18,117 bases of DNA. It comes from an uncultured Succinatimonas sp. (lineage in GTDB: Bacteria > Pseudomonadota > Gammaproteobacteria > Enterobacterales > Succinivibrionaceae). The notes under the pieces were generated by a model. It had not been told where the DNA came from and ran no database searches. It saw only the letters and a program-made list of their open reading frames with translations. Position numbers and translations under genes: made by a program. Below, in pieces: positions 1 to 7,423 of this stretch (position 1 is its first letter; the number at the start of each line of letters is the position of its first letter). Where the stretch lies: the NCBI RefSeq assembly GCF_905203285.1, contig NZ_CAJKVK010000036.1, forward strand, positions 1 through 18,117. The letters are read 5' to 3'.

Positions 1-134
1 GGAAACTTTATTATCTGCAAAAACCCCTGATTTTTATGCGATTTTGCTCACATTAAAAATTTTTTATTTTTTTTACTTTTCTTTTACCCGCTTTTTACTT
101 TTGCCAGTTTATTTATATAAAAATTACCGGCATA
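1..134. other. T-rich left-edge intergenic stretch downstream of queC
   Basis: This stretch lies 3' of queC and is very rich in T on the plus strand. I see no strong GC hairpin that would terminate queC here and no gene that I can defend. Two plus-strand frames stay open from the edge, one stopping at 54-56 and one at 173-175. The pyrimidine bias alone could explain both. Confidence 0.5.
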
Positions 135-824
135 TTATGCGTAATCCAGCGGATCTTTTACTCCGTTACTTTTAAAAGCCTTTAGTCTATCAAGACATGT
201 TGCGCATTTTCCGCAGGCTTTTTCCTTTCCCTCATAGCAGCTCCATGTAAGCTCATAAGGCACTTCTAGTTTTAAACCGCAAGCAACCACATCGGCTTTG
301 GTTTTTCCTGCAAATGGCGCAACAATATTTTCCTGCGAATATGTTCCGATGGAAATTGCCCGATTCATCGCCTCGATAAATTCCATTGAGCAATCTGCAT
401 AAGCATTTAATGCCGCATCATCAGCATGCGCTCCCAAATAAATTTCTACTTCATCATCTGGATAAATGGAACCAGCAAGACTTGCGACACTTGCCAAAAA
501 CAAACCGTTTCTAAAAGGCAGATAAGTATTTACTTTGCCGTGAGCCGTAATTTGTTCTTCATACGTACTTTCTTCAATTTCCTGCGTCGAATTTTTAAGC
601 AAAGCACAGTTACTTTGTGCAAACATAGCGCTTAAATCCAGTTCATAATGATTCACTTTGTAATAATCAGCAATTTTCTTTGCCTGCTGTAATTCCTTTT
701 GGTGTTTTTGCCCATAAAAAATCGACACCGAGCTTACATTTTCAGCTCCTAATTTATCGACAGCAAGAGCCAAACAGGTAGTCGAATCAACTCCGCCGCT
801 GCTTAAAACCAATGCCTTTAACAT
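135..824 (-). CDS. queC: 7-cyano-7-deazaguanine synthase QueC
   Basis: QueC converts 7-carboxy-7-deazaguanine to preQ0 using ATP and ammonia, a cytosolic step in queuosine biosynthesis. The 229-aa protein has the PP-loop ATP motif SGGVDS at residues 9-14. Four cysteines near the C-terminus (C196, C204, C207, C210) match the family's zinc site. Length is normal for the family. The ATG at 824 follows GGAAGAG at a suitable distance. It is the last gene of a minus-strand series after the MFS transporter and the MetE-like gene. An imperfect hairpin lies about 25 nt upstream of the start and is therefore either a terminator for the previous gene or part of the queC leader. No other queuosine gene is in the window. 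Confidence 0.96.
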   Translation of the reverse strand: MLKALVLSSGGVDSTTCLALAVDKLGAENVSSVSIFYGQKHQKELQQAKKIADYYKVNHYELDLSAMFAQSNCALLKNSTQEIEESTYEEQITAHGKVNTYLPFRNGLFLASVASLAGSIYPDDEVEIYLGAHADDAALNAYADCSMEFIEAMNRAISIGTYSQENIVAPFAGKTKADVVACGLKLEVPYELTWSCYEGKEKACGKCATCLDRLKAFKSNGVKDPLDYA

Positions 825-848
825 ATAACTCTTCCAAAAACTTAAACA

Positions 849-875
849 AAAGCCCTAACTGCTCGCTAGGACTTT
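849..875 (-). terminator. Imperfect hairpin between the MetE-like gene and queC
   Basis: On the minus strand AAAGTCCTA and TAGGGCTTT form a stem of nine positions with one mismatch and a 9-nt loop. It is followed by TGTTT rather than a long T run. It starts 30 nt after the MetE-like stop, a normal place for a terminator. Only about 25 nt then remain before the queC start, so it may instead act as an attenuator in the queC leader. Confidence 0.5.
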
Positions 876-904
876 AATCCAATTATTGCGTCATCTAAAA
901 AAAA

Positions 905-2029
905 TTAAGCATCAGACCATACTTCTTTTGCAATTTCGCAAACCAGCCTAATTTTAGCCCACTGAGCTTCATGACTTAAAATATTACCTTCTTCCGTCGA
1001 AGAGAATCCGCATTGAGTCGATAAACACAGCCTGTCAAGAGGCACATACTGAGATGCTTCACGAATACGTTTTTTAACGGCTTCTTTATCCTCAAGATCG
1101 CCGAATTTTGATGAAATCAAGCCTAAAACGACAGTCTGATCTTTTATAAAACGCAAAGGTGAAAAATCTCCGGCACGATCTGTGTCATATTCAAGGAAAA
1201 ACCCGTCAACATTGCATTTGGCAAAAAGAATCGGAGCTACAGGCTCATATCCGCCTGATGAAAACCAGGTTGAACGGAAATTACCGCGACAGATATGCAT
1301 GCAAATAACCATATCCTCAGGTTTTGCTTCCATGATCCGATTGATAACTGCAACGTAGTTTTCTGCAAGTTTATCAAGATCGATACCGCGCTGTGCATAA
1401 GCTTCACGTTTTTCAAGCGAGCAAAGCTCTCCCCATGAAGTATCGTCAAGCTGCAAATAACGGCATCCGCGATCATATAAAGCTTTTACCGCATCACACC
1501 AAGCATCTGCAATATCATCAAACAAAGACTCATCATTGTTCCTGTATAAAGCTATCGGCTCGTAATTTGCCTCACGTACACAACAAATTAAATGCAGCAT
1601 GGAAGGAGAGGGAATAGTAAATTTAACTTCATGCTCTCCTGCTATAGACTTTAACTTTGAAAAAGCCTCCAAAAACGGATGATCGTTTGAAAAAGCGATT
1701 TTACCGCTGATTTTTATCGTTTCGGCTTTTGGCTGACGATCCGCAAAAGCAACCGACCACGCTTTAGCTTTAATATGCTCAATACCATTTAATGCGGCTA
1801 AAAAATCAAGGTGCCAATAAGCCCGGCGGAACTCTCCGTCAGTAACGGCTTTTAAGCCGTTAGCTATCTCCTGCTTTACTAAAACGGAAATTTCCTCATC
1901 CTCAATTTGAGTCAACTCTGCTTTGCTGATTTTTCCATCTTGAAAAAAGCGACGGGCATTTACAATTTTTGAAGAACGCAAAAAAGAACCGACATGATCG
2001 GCGCGATAAGGCGGATTGATATGAGCCAT
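905..2029 (-). CDS. MetE-like cobalamin-independent methionine synthase family protein (C-terminal domain only)
   Basis: This 374-aa protein matches the catalytic C-terminal half of cobalamin-independent methionine synthase, as in the short YxjG/YxjH-like proteins. It lacks the N-terminal half of full MetE (about 750 aa). The N-terminus carries the family's HVGSFLR motif at residues 12-18. A zinc site is visible as H245 and C247 (in CMHIC), E280 and C340 (in STQCGF), the same order as in MetE. It probably transfers a methyl group to a thiol such as homocysteine, but the methyl donor of these short forms is not established from sequence. The ATG at 2029 follows AAGGAT. The MFS gene lies 102 nt upstream in the same direction, so the pair may share substrate or regulation; this is inference. 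Confidence 0.85.
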   Translation of the reverse strand: MAHINPPYRADHVGSFLRSSKIVNARRFFQDGKISKAELTQIEDEEISVLVKQEIANGLKAVTDGEFRRAYWHLDFLAALNGIEHIKAKAWSVAFADRQPKAETIKISGKIAFSNDHPFLEAFSKLKSIAGEHEVKFTIPSPSMLHLICCVREANYEPIALYRNNDESLFDDIADAWCDAVKALYDRGCRYLQLDDTSWGELCSLEKREAYAQRGIDLDKLAENYVAVINRIMEAKPEDMVICMHICRGNFRSTWFSSGGYEPVAPILFAKCNVDGFFLEYDTDRAGDFSPLRFIKDQTVVLGLISSKFGDLEDKEAVKKRIREASQYVPLDRLCLSTQCGFSSTEEGNILSHEAQWAKIRLVCEIAKEVWSDA

Positions 2030-2044
2030 TATTTTTATCCTTAA

Positions 2045-2075
2045 AATTCTACTTAGTTTTTAAAGTCTTAGAATT
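2045..2075. other. Small inverted repeat in the MetE-like leader
   Basis: AATTCTA at 2045-2051 pairs with TAGAATT at 2069-2075 across a 17-nt loop. The element sits just upstream of the MetE-like start, inside the 102-nt gap after the MFS gene. It could be an operator or a weak leader hairpin. The arms are AT-rich and may be chance. Confidence 0.25.
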
Positions 2076-2131
2076 GTTACCGAAGTAAAACTTTAAATCC
2101 ATACAAACTTCACATTTCTAAATATTTGCTC

Positions 2132-3301
2132 TCAATGTGTGCAATCTTTTGCATCAGGCTCTTTATCCAATTTTAAAACCACGTAAGGAATAACCTGCGT
2201 TAGCCCGCAAATCAAAAACATTAAACCGTACCCGGTGTACTCGGCAACGAAACCGAATATCAAAGCCCCAACTCCCAATCCTAAATCAAAACAACTTGAA
2301 TAAGTGGCGTTAGCTGCCCCCAAACGATCTTTTGGAGCGCGTAAAATTGCTAAAGTCTGCGTACCTGACATCACGGCGCCTTGTGCCAAACCATACAAAA
2401 CGCCGCAAGCTAAAAATGTAAAAGTATTAAACACAAACGACAACAACACCAATGACAGCAATAAAGCGATAATCCCCGGACCGATTGCAGCCTTGCAGCC
2501 TATTCTGTCAACAAGCTTACCGACATAGGGTCTGCTTACCATTAAAGCCAGAGCGTACAAAGCAAAAAACATACCGACATGACTTATGCCGCGCTCCAAT
2601 CCGAATAAAGCCACGAATGTTACTATTGCTCCGTAAGATGCATTTGAGCACAACACTACAAAAGACGGCATTAAGGAACGCTTTTCAATCAAAGAACGCT
2701 TTTCTTGCCTATTTGCCTCAATTTTTTTATATCTGACAAAAAGACAAAGGATGAAAGCTCCGGCAAAAAATATAGTCCCCAGACGAAACATCCACTCAAA
2801 AGGCAAGCTTAAGGCTAAAGCTGGAGCTATAGCCATTGCAAGAGAACAGGAAAGAGAAAAATACCCCATGCCCTCGCCGAGTCTTGAACGAGGGATAAAA
2901 TCCGTTACAGCTGTTGCCGATCCCGTTGCCGACACTCCCCACGCAAGACCGTGCAAACCTCTTATAAGCAAAATCATGAATACGGTTTGAAAAACACCTA
3001 AAAAGTAAGCCAAAACCGTCATGCTAAAAAGACCAAGACACAAAACCTTAAAACGGCCATAGCGATCAAGAAGATTTCCTGCAATAAGTCGTGACAAAAT
3101 GGCAGGTATTGCAATTAATGAAGTCAAAAAACCTAAAACTATATCATCAGCGCCTAAAGTTTTTAAAAAAGGAGGCAAACCCGATGGATAAAATTGAAAG
3201 CCGAAAAATAATAAACCGTTAGTCACGATCATAAGAATATAATCTCGGGTAAACAATTTTTCTTTAACTGCTTGATTGTTGCCTTCTTGGCTGTAGCCCA
3301 T
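2132..3301 (-). CDS. MFS transporter (12-TM major facilitator)
   Basis: This is a 389-aa inner-membrane carrier with the spacing of hydrophobic segments expected for two six-helix halves. The MFS loop motif appears in both halves: GNLLDRYGR at about residues 75-83 and GKLVDRIG at 261-268. The central cytosolic loop around residues 190-212 is basic and contains a short internal duplication, KRSL repeated six residues apart. The matching DNA is an 11-bp repeat at 2676-2686 and 2694-2704. Substrate cannot be read from the sequence; the family includes drug and sugar efflux carriers. The start at 3301 has only a weak AGAG upstream. It shares an intergenic region of about 150 bp with the divergent PHP gene and precedes the MetE-like gene on the same strand. 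Confidence 0.85.
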   Translation of the reverse strand: MGYSQEGNNQAVKEKLFTRDYILMIVTNGLLFFGFQFYPSGLPPFLKTLGADDIVLGFLTSLIAIPAILSRLIAGNLLDRYGRFKVLCLGLFSMTVLAYFLGVFQTVFMILLIRGLHGLAWGVSATGSATAVTDFIPRSRLGEGMGYFSLSCSLAMAIAPALALSLPFEWMFRLGTIFFAGAFILCLFVRYKKIEANRQEKRSLIEKRSLMPSFVVLCSNASYGAIVTFVALFGLERGISHVGMFFALYALALMVSRPYVGKLVDRIGCKAAIGPGIIALLLSLVLLSFVFNTFTFLACGVLYGLAQGAVMSGTQTLAILRAPKDRLGAANATYSSCFDLGLGVGALIFGFVAEYTGYGLMFLICGLTQVIPYVVLKLDKEPDAKDCTH

Positions 3302-3381
3302 TGTGTATCTCTATCTTATGCACTCTCCGGACGATATTTAAAGTCATGTTAAGCCGTACTTTGAAAAAAGCAACGGTCATA

Positions 3382-3413
3382 TTGCAAAAAAACAAAGTTT
3401 CGTTTGCTACAAT
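3382..3413 (+). promoter_or_regulatory. Possible extended -10 promoter for the PHP gene
   Basis: TGCTACAAT at 3405-3413 matches an extended -10 element (TG, one base, then TACAAT at 3408-3413). The best upstream hexamer, TTGCAA at 3382-3387, is 20 bp away, which is longer than ideal, but extended -10 promoters tolerate a poor -35. It lies 38-46 nt upstream of the preferred PHP start. Confidence 0.4.
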
Positions 3414-3450
3414 CTTAACAATTCCAGAATTTTTGCAGCAGGCAATTAAA

Positions 3451-4344
3451 ATGTTTGATCTTCATATGCATTCTCTTTATAGCAACGACGGTGAATTTTC
3501 ACCGGAACAATTAGTAGAAAACTGCAATATCTGTAATATAAAAGTTATGTCAATTACCGATCACAATACGGTAGCAGCTAATTTTACAGCTCAAAAAAGT
3601 GCAGTAAAACATAATATTAAATATATCCCCGGCATAGAAATCGACTGTACATTTGAAAATACCGATTTTCATGTTTTAGGCTACCAAATCAACTTTCAAG
3701 ATCCGGCTTTTGCTGAAATTGAAAACAATATTCGCACCCAGAGCATGACAATTTCGCAAATAAGACTAGAGAAAATCAAAAAGCTCGGTTTTGCAATTAG
3801 CGAAACGGAGCTCAATGCTTTATCAAAAGACAGCTATTGGCCTGAAACCTGGACCGGGGAAATGTTTGCCGAGGTCATCTTAAGTCATCCGGCATATAAA
3901 AATGATCCGCGTCTTGAGTCGTACAGACCGGGAGGCAAGCGCAGTGATAACCCGCTTGCCAACTTTTATTGGGATTTTTTTGCACAAGGCAAACCTTGCT
4001 TTGCAAAATCAAAGTTCCCTTCAATGCAAGAAATCATTGACATAATTCACGCTACCGGAGGTTATGCGGTATTAGCTCATCCTTGCGTTAATCTTAAAGG
4101 GAAAATGCATCTGTTAAGCGACATTGCCAAACTCAAACTAGACGGCATAGAAGCATTCAGCAGTTATCATTGTAAAGAGGAAGCTGCGACAATCAGGCAT
4201 TTTGCGCAGATGAATAATTTATTCATTACCTGCGGCAGTGATTTTCACGGCAAAATTAAGCCGGCTATAAGTTTAGGTCAGCATCACTGTTCTTTAACTG
4301 AAAAAGAGTTGTCAGATCAACTTACAAAATTACTTAGAAAATAA
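3451..4344 (+). CDS. PHP-domain phosphoesterase (YciV/RNase AM-like)
   Basis: A 297-aa PHP-domain metal-dependent phosphoesterase. Ligand motifs appear in family order: DLHMHS (H5, H7) with D13, TDH (D37, H38), E63, H74, LAHP (H210) and GSDFHG (D264, H266). This layout and length fit the YciV group, which includes 5'-3' RNase and 3',5'-nucleotide phosphatase activities, so a role in RNA or small-nucleotide turnover is likely but not proven. The frame is open back to 3301, but I chose the ATG at 3451. PHP proteins normally begin right at the DLHxHS motif, the 50 upstream codons show no conserved feature, and an AGG lies about 8 nt before 3451. It is transcribed away from the MFS gene. A perfect AT-rich hairpin follows the stop. 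Confidence 0.85.
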   Translation: MFDLHMHSLYSNDGEFSPEQLVENCNICNIKVMSITDHNTVAANFTAQKSAVKHNIKYIPGIEIDCTFENTDFHVLGYQINFQDPAFAEIENNIRTQSMTISQIRLEKIKKLGFAISETELNALSKDSYWPETWTGEMFAEVILSHPAYKNDPRLESYRPGGKRSDNPLANFYWDFFAQGKPCFAKSKFPSMQEIIDIIHATGGYAVLAHPCVNLKGKMHLLSDIAKLKLDGIEAFSSYHCKEEAATIRHFAQMNNLFITCGSDFHGKIKPAISLGQHHCSLTEKELSDQLTKLLRK

Positions 4345-4350
4345 TATGCC

Positions 4351-4373
4351 GTAAATTAAAACCTTTAATTTAC
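4351..4373 (+). terminator. AT-rich 10-bp hairpin after the PHP gene
   Basis: GTAAATTAAA pairs perfectly with TTTAATTTAC around a 3-nt ACC loop, starting 6 nt after the PHP stop codon. Its position suggests 3'-end formation or mRNA protection. The stem is AT-rich and has no U tract, so it is not a standard intrinsic terminator. Confidence 0.4.
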
Positions 4374-4598
4374 ACACCATATTTTAATATCCACAGAATG
4401 ATTTGTTATATATGAATAAAATCATACAATCTGTGCCTACTTTAAGTTTTGACGATACTATGGCGGGAGTCTTTTTGTCCTCCCGCTGCAGCAAAGCTCA
4501 AAAGACAAAAATTATCTATCGCCGCATTCTTAGAATTCAGGAAAAACTGTTTCTTATTTTGCACTAAGATACTGTTTTTTATTCAACGCTAATGCGAC

Positions 4599-4632
4599 AA
4601 AAGCCCTAAAAATACTCTTCATTAGGGCTTTT
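4599..4632. terminator. Bidirectional intrinsic terminator
   Basis: AAAAGCCCTAA (4599-4609) pairs perfectly with TTAGGGCTTTT (4622-4632) across a 12-nt loop. On the plus strand it is followed by TCTTT. On the minus strand it follows the rpiA stop by about 30 nt and leads into TTTTG. It most clearly ends the tyrS-rpiA transcript, and would also stop plus-strand transcripts from the PHP side. Confidence 0.82.
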
Positions 4633-4664
4633 TCTTTACTTAATTAATTTGATATAAACGCCGA

Positions 4665-5327
4665 TTACGGACGTACTTTAACGCAAACACCATCTTCAGT
4701 AGCGTAAAGCACAGTATCAGCGCCGCGTTTGGCAAAAAGTCCGACCGTGACCACCCCGGGAATTGCGTTAATCTGGGCCTCCATCGCTAACGGATCTTCA
4801 ATCATGAAGTCATGAACATCAAGGATCTCACAGCCGTTATCAGTAATGCAGCCCTGACGCAAAATAGGATTTCCGCCTAAAGCTCTTAAAGAACGCGCAA
4901 CTTGCTCTCGCCCCATAGGAATAACTTCAACCGGTAACGGGAATTCACCTAAAGTCGGCACCAATTTGGACTTATCGACGATACAAATAAACTTCTCTGC
5001 CATTGAAGCTAAGATCTTCTCGCGCGTAAGGCAAGCTCCGCCGCCTTTGATCATGTCAAAAGCAGGATTAACCTCATCGGCACCGTCAATATACACACCG
5101 TAAGGCTCTACATCATTAGGATCGAGTACGCGAATACCGATATCCTGAAGCATCTTGGTGGTCTTATTGGAACTGCTTACCGCCGCATCAACTTTAATCT
5201 TAAAGCGATCGATTGCTTCAATAAATTTGACTACGGTAGATCCCGAACCTACGCCTAATATTCCGTCTTTTGGAATATATTTAAGCGCCTCCTCCGCAAC
5301 CATTACCTTTAACTCATCCTGAGTCAT
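4665..5327 (-). CDS. rpiA: Ribose-5-phosphate isomerase A
   Basis: RpiA interconverts ribose 5-phosphate and ribulose 5-phosphate in the cytosolic pentose phosphate pathway. The 220-aa protein has the phosphate-binding GSGST at residues 27-31, DGADE at 81-85, KGGG at 94-97, and the catalytic glutamate E103 in TREKI. Length and residue numbering match E. coli RpiA closely. The ATG at 5327 follows AAGGAG, and this ribosome site overlaps the stop codon of tyrS only 10 nt upstream. The two genes therefore very likely share one mRNA and are translationally coupled. The transcript ends at the hairpin at 4599-4632. Confidence 0.97.
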   Translation of the reverse strand: MTQDELKVMVAEEALKYIPKDGILGVGSGSTVVKFIEAIDRFKIKVDAAVSSSNKTTKMLQDIGIRVLDPNDVEPYGVYIDGADEVNPAFDMIKGGGACLTREKILASMAEKFICIVDKSKLVPTLGEFPLPVEVIPMGREQVARSLRALGGNPILRQGCITDNGCEILDVHDFMIEDPLAMEAQINAIPGVVTVGLFAKRGADTVLYATEDGVCVKVRP

Positions 5328-5337
5328 GAGATGCTCC

Positions 5338-6525
5338 TTACTTTAAAGTAATACGCGCAAAACGACGTTTGCCGACTTGGAAAACATAAGTGCCGTTAGC
5401 AATTGCCTCATCTTTATCAGCAATTACCTTACCGTCAATTTTAACCGCATTTTGCTTAATCATGCGCATAGCCTCTGAAGTTGAAGCGCAAAGTTGTGAG
5501 TTTTTCAGCAAAGTAGGAAGAGGAGCATTATCTAAAGTAAGCTCCGGCATTTCATCAGGGACAGCCCCTTTGGCAAACTGATTGATAAAAGACTCTACTG
5601 CTTTATCTCCTTCTTCCTTACCGTGATAACGGGCTACGATTTCACGACCGAGTTCCATCTTGGCATCACGCGGGTTCATCTGCCCTGATGCACAATTAGC
5701 TTTAAGCTCGGCAATTTCCTTTAAAGGACGGAAAGACAATAAATCGAAATAAGTCCACATCAAATCGTCGCTTAAAGACATGATCTTACCGAACATATCA
5801 TTAGGAGCGTCATGAACACCGATATAGTTGCCGGCAGACTTTGACATCTTCTTAACGCCGTCAAGACCTACCAAAAGCGGCATCATTAATACGCATTGCG
5901 GCTCCTGACCGGCGTCTTTTTGCAACTCACGACCCATTAAAAGGTTGAATTTCTGATCGGTACCGCCAAGCTCAATGTCGGCTTTCAAGCACACACTGTC
6001 ATATCCTTGGAACAAAGGATATAAGAACTCATGGATGGCAATTGGCTGTCCGCTCTGATAACGCTTGGTAAAATCGTCGCGCTCAAGCATTCTTGCAACG
6101 GTAAGCTTTGAGGCAAGGCGGATTGTGCCCTCAGCCCCGAGTTTACCGAGCCACTCGCTGTTATAACGGATAATGGTCTTGTCTTTATCCAAAATTTTAA
6201 ATGCCTGTTCGGCATAAGTTTTGGCATTTTCTAAAATCTTCTCGCGTGAAAGCTGCGGACGAGTGGTGTTTTTACCTGAAGGATCTCCTACCGATGCAGT
6301 AAAATCACCGATAATCAAAACAACCTGGTGGCCGAGCTCCTGAAAGGTACGCAATTTATTTAAAATAACGGTGTGGCCTAAATGAATATCAGGAGCGGTA
6401 GGATCCATTCCGAGTTTTACAATTAACTTACGACCGCTTTCCAGTTTCTTCTTTAACTCTTCAATCGGGATAATTTCTTCTGCGCCGCGGCAAATCTCGT
6501 CAAGCGCTGTTTGTACGTCTACCAT
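5338..6525 (-). CDS. tyrS: Tyrosyl-tRNA synthetase
   Basis: TyrS charges tRNA-Tyr with tyrosine. The protein is 395 aa from the chosen start. It carries the class I HIGH-type motif HLGH at residues 48-51, the KMSKS loop at 226-230, and a C-terminal S4-like RNA-binding region from about 335 onward (KNAVKID-type segment). The frame is open 20 codons further upstream to 6585, but the ATG at 6525 has AGGAGAG directly before it, and homologues begin near this point. The 395-aa KMSKS form is the type seen in Haemophilus rather than the slightly longer E. coli form. It is the first gene of a tyrS-rpiA pair. Confidence 0.96.
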   Translation of the reverse strand: MVDVQTALDEICRGAEEIIPIEELKKKLESGRKLIVKLGMDPTAPDIHLGHTVILNKLRTFQELGHQVVLIIGDFTASVGDPSGKNTTRPQLSREKILENAKTYAEQAFKILDKDKTIIRYNSEWLGKLGAEGTIRLASKLTVARMLERDDFTKRYQSGQPIAIHEFLYPLFQGYDSVCLKADIELGGTDQKFNLLMGRELQKDAGQEPQCVLMMPLLVGLDGVKKMSKSAGNYIGVHDAPNDMFGKIMSLSDDLMWTYFDLLSFRPLKEIAELKANCASGQMNPRDAKMELGREIVARYHGKEEGDKAVESFINQFAKGAVPDEMPELTLDNAPLPTLLKNSQLCASTSEAMRMIKQNAVKIDGKVIADKDEAIANGTYVFQVGKRRFARITLK

Positions 6526-6737
6526 TGACTCTCCTAAAAAATAATTCTTTAAAATGCAGACTATTCTAAACGATTTAACGGTCATTTGCAGTAAAACAAA
6601 GGTTTTTACGCAAACCCCCGCTTTTAATACACAGTAAAATTAAAGTTTGCCTAAGATTTCGGACAAGATGCTTTCAAGCCTTAACGAAACTCTTGTTATA
6701 GCATGTATATATAACTATCAAATCAATATATCATTTT
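6526..6737. other. Intergenic region upstream of tyrS and downstream of bioD
   Basis: It holds the tyrS leader and the end of the bioD transcript. On the minus strand TAGAAT, about 45 nt upstream of the tyrS ATG, is a candidate -10, with a poor CTGCAA 17 bp further up. Two small inverted repeats are visible, GGTTT/AAACC near 6601-6616 and GTTATA/TATAAC near 6695-6715. Neither is a good terminator, and I see no T-box-like leader. Confidence 0.4.
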
Positions 6738-7421
6738 TTAAAATTTAGTAATTAAAGAAAAAGCATCAGACAATGAGCCTACTCTCATAGAAAGCTCTGC
6801 AGCTTGACTTGCAACGGTTGCAATGACTTTAACTTTATTAATATCTTCAATCATCGCTAGATTATCCTGATGCATCGTTTTATTTTTATCAAAATTGTTA
6901 AGGATTATGCCGTTAATTGCGATACTCTTAGATTTTAAATAATGACAGCAAAGCGTCGTCTGATTTATAGTACCAAGACCGGCATCGGCAACAATGACAA
7001 CAGGCAGACATAAAAGCTTAACGATGTCCTCAAGCAATATTTTCTTATTTTTTTCATAGACAATAGGACAAACGATACCGCCGGATCCTTCCATTAAAAC
7101 ATAATCATGAAGCGCTGCTACTTGATGAAAATCTTCACTTACCTTTTTAAGATCGACGAATCTTTGCTCAATGCGTGCAGCCAAATGAGGAGACAACGGA
7201 TCCTGATACAAATATGACAATAAGCTTTCATAGCTCTGTTTAAGTCCCGCGACATCTTTTACATAACCTGCATCAGAGTTTTTAATGTTGTCTGCTCCGC
7301 TTATTGCCGCTTTGTAATATCCGACATTTAAATTTTGCTTAACTAATGACTTGCATATTAATGCGCTTACATAGGTTTTACCGATATCGGTATCGGTACC
7401 GGTCACAAAAACAGCTTTCAT
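6738..7421 (-). CDS. bioD: Dethiobiotin synthetase BioD
   Basis: BioD uses CO2 and ATP to close the ureido ring of dethiobiotin from 7,8-diaminopelargonate. The 227-aa protein begins with the P-loop TGTDTDIGKT at residues 7-16. It also has the family EGSGG motif at 111-115 (EGAGG in E. coli), and its length is close to the E. coli enzyme. The ATG at 7421 follows AAGGAA, located inside the end of bioC, with only 2 nt between the bioC stop and this start. It is the last gene of bioF-bioG-bioC-bioD on the minus strand. I see no strong terminator after it. Confidence 0.96.
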   Translation of the reverse strand: MKAVFVTGTDTDIGKTYVSALICKSLVKQNLNVGYYKAAISGADNIKNSDAGYVKDVAGLKQSYESLLSYLYQDPLSPHLAARIEQRFVDLKKVSEDFHQVAALHDYVLMEGSGGIVCPIVYEKNKKILLEDIVKLLCLPVVIVADAGLGTINQTTLCCHYLKSKSIAINGIILNNFDKNKTMHQDNLAMIEDINKVKVIATVASQAAELSMRVGSLSDAFSLITKF

Positions 7422-7423
7422 TT

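Larger units (their letters stand above)
4345..4664. other. 320-bp intergenic region with several hairpins
   Basis: No recognised gene lies between the PHP gene and rpiA. Four structures are visible. The first is the AT-rich hairpin at 4351-4373. The second is a bulged stem in which CACAGA plus ATGATTT (4392-4404) pairs with AAATCAT, a 4-nt bulge and TCTGTG (4419-4435). The third is a GC-rich stem, GCGGGAG 4463-4469 with CTCCCGC 4480-4486. The fourth is the terminator at 4599-4632. A 51-codon frame, 4412-4567 plus, overlaps the second and third structures. It has no ribosome site and resembles nothing I know. A small RNA ending at the terminator is possible. Confidence 0.45.

Noticed and set aside
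2..175. Plus-strand open frame from the left edge with a hydrophobic, membrane-like translation
   Set aside because: The hydrophobic look follows from the T-rich DNA, which makes Phe and Leu codons and few stops. It overlaps the end of queC by about 40 bp and has no independent support.
825..904. preQ1 riboswitch upstream of queC
   Set aside because: The minus-strand sequence has a CCTAGC element but lacks the conserved A-rich tail and pseudoknot partner of class I, and shows no class II or III pattern.
2676..2704. 11-bp direct repeat in the MFS gene
   Set aside because: It encodes a small KRSL duplication in a cytosolic loop and is too short and isolated to be a functional repeat.
4412..4567. 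51-codon small ORF in the intergenic region
   Set aside because: No Shine-Dalgarno, no recognisable family, and it runs through two hairpins that better explain the sequence.
6526..6737. T-box leader for tyrS
   Set aside because: No T-box sequence, specifier loop or antiterminator is visible, and the leader is short.
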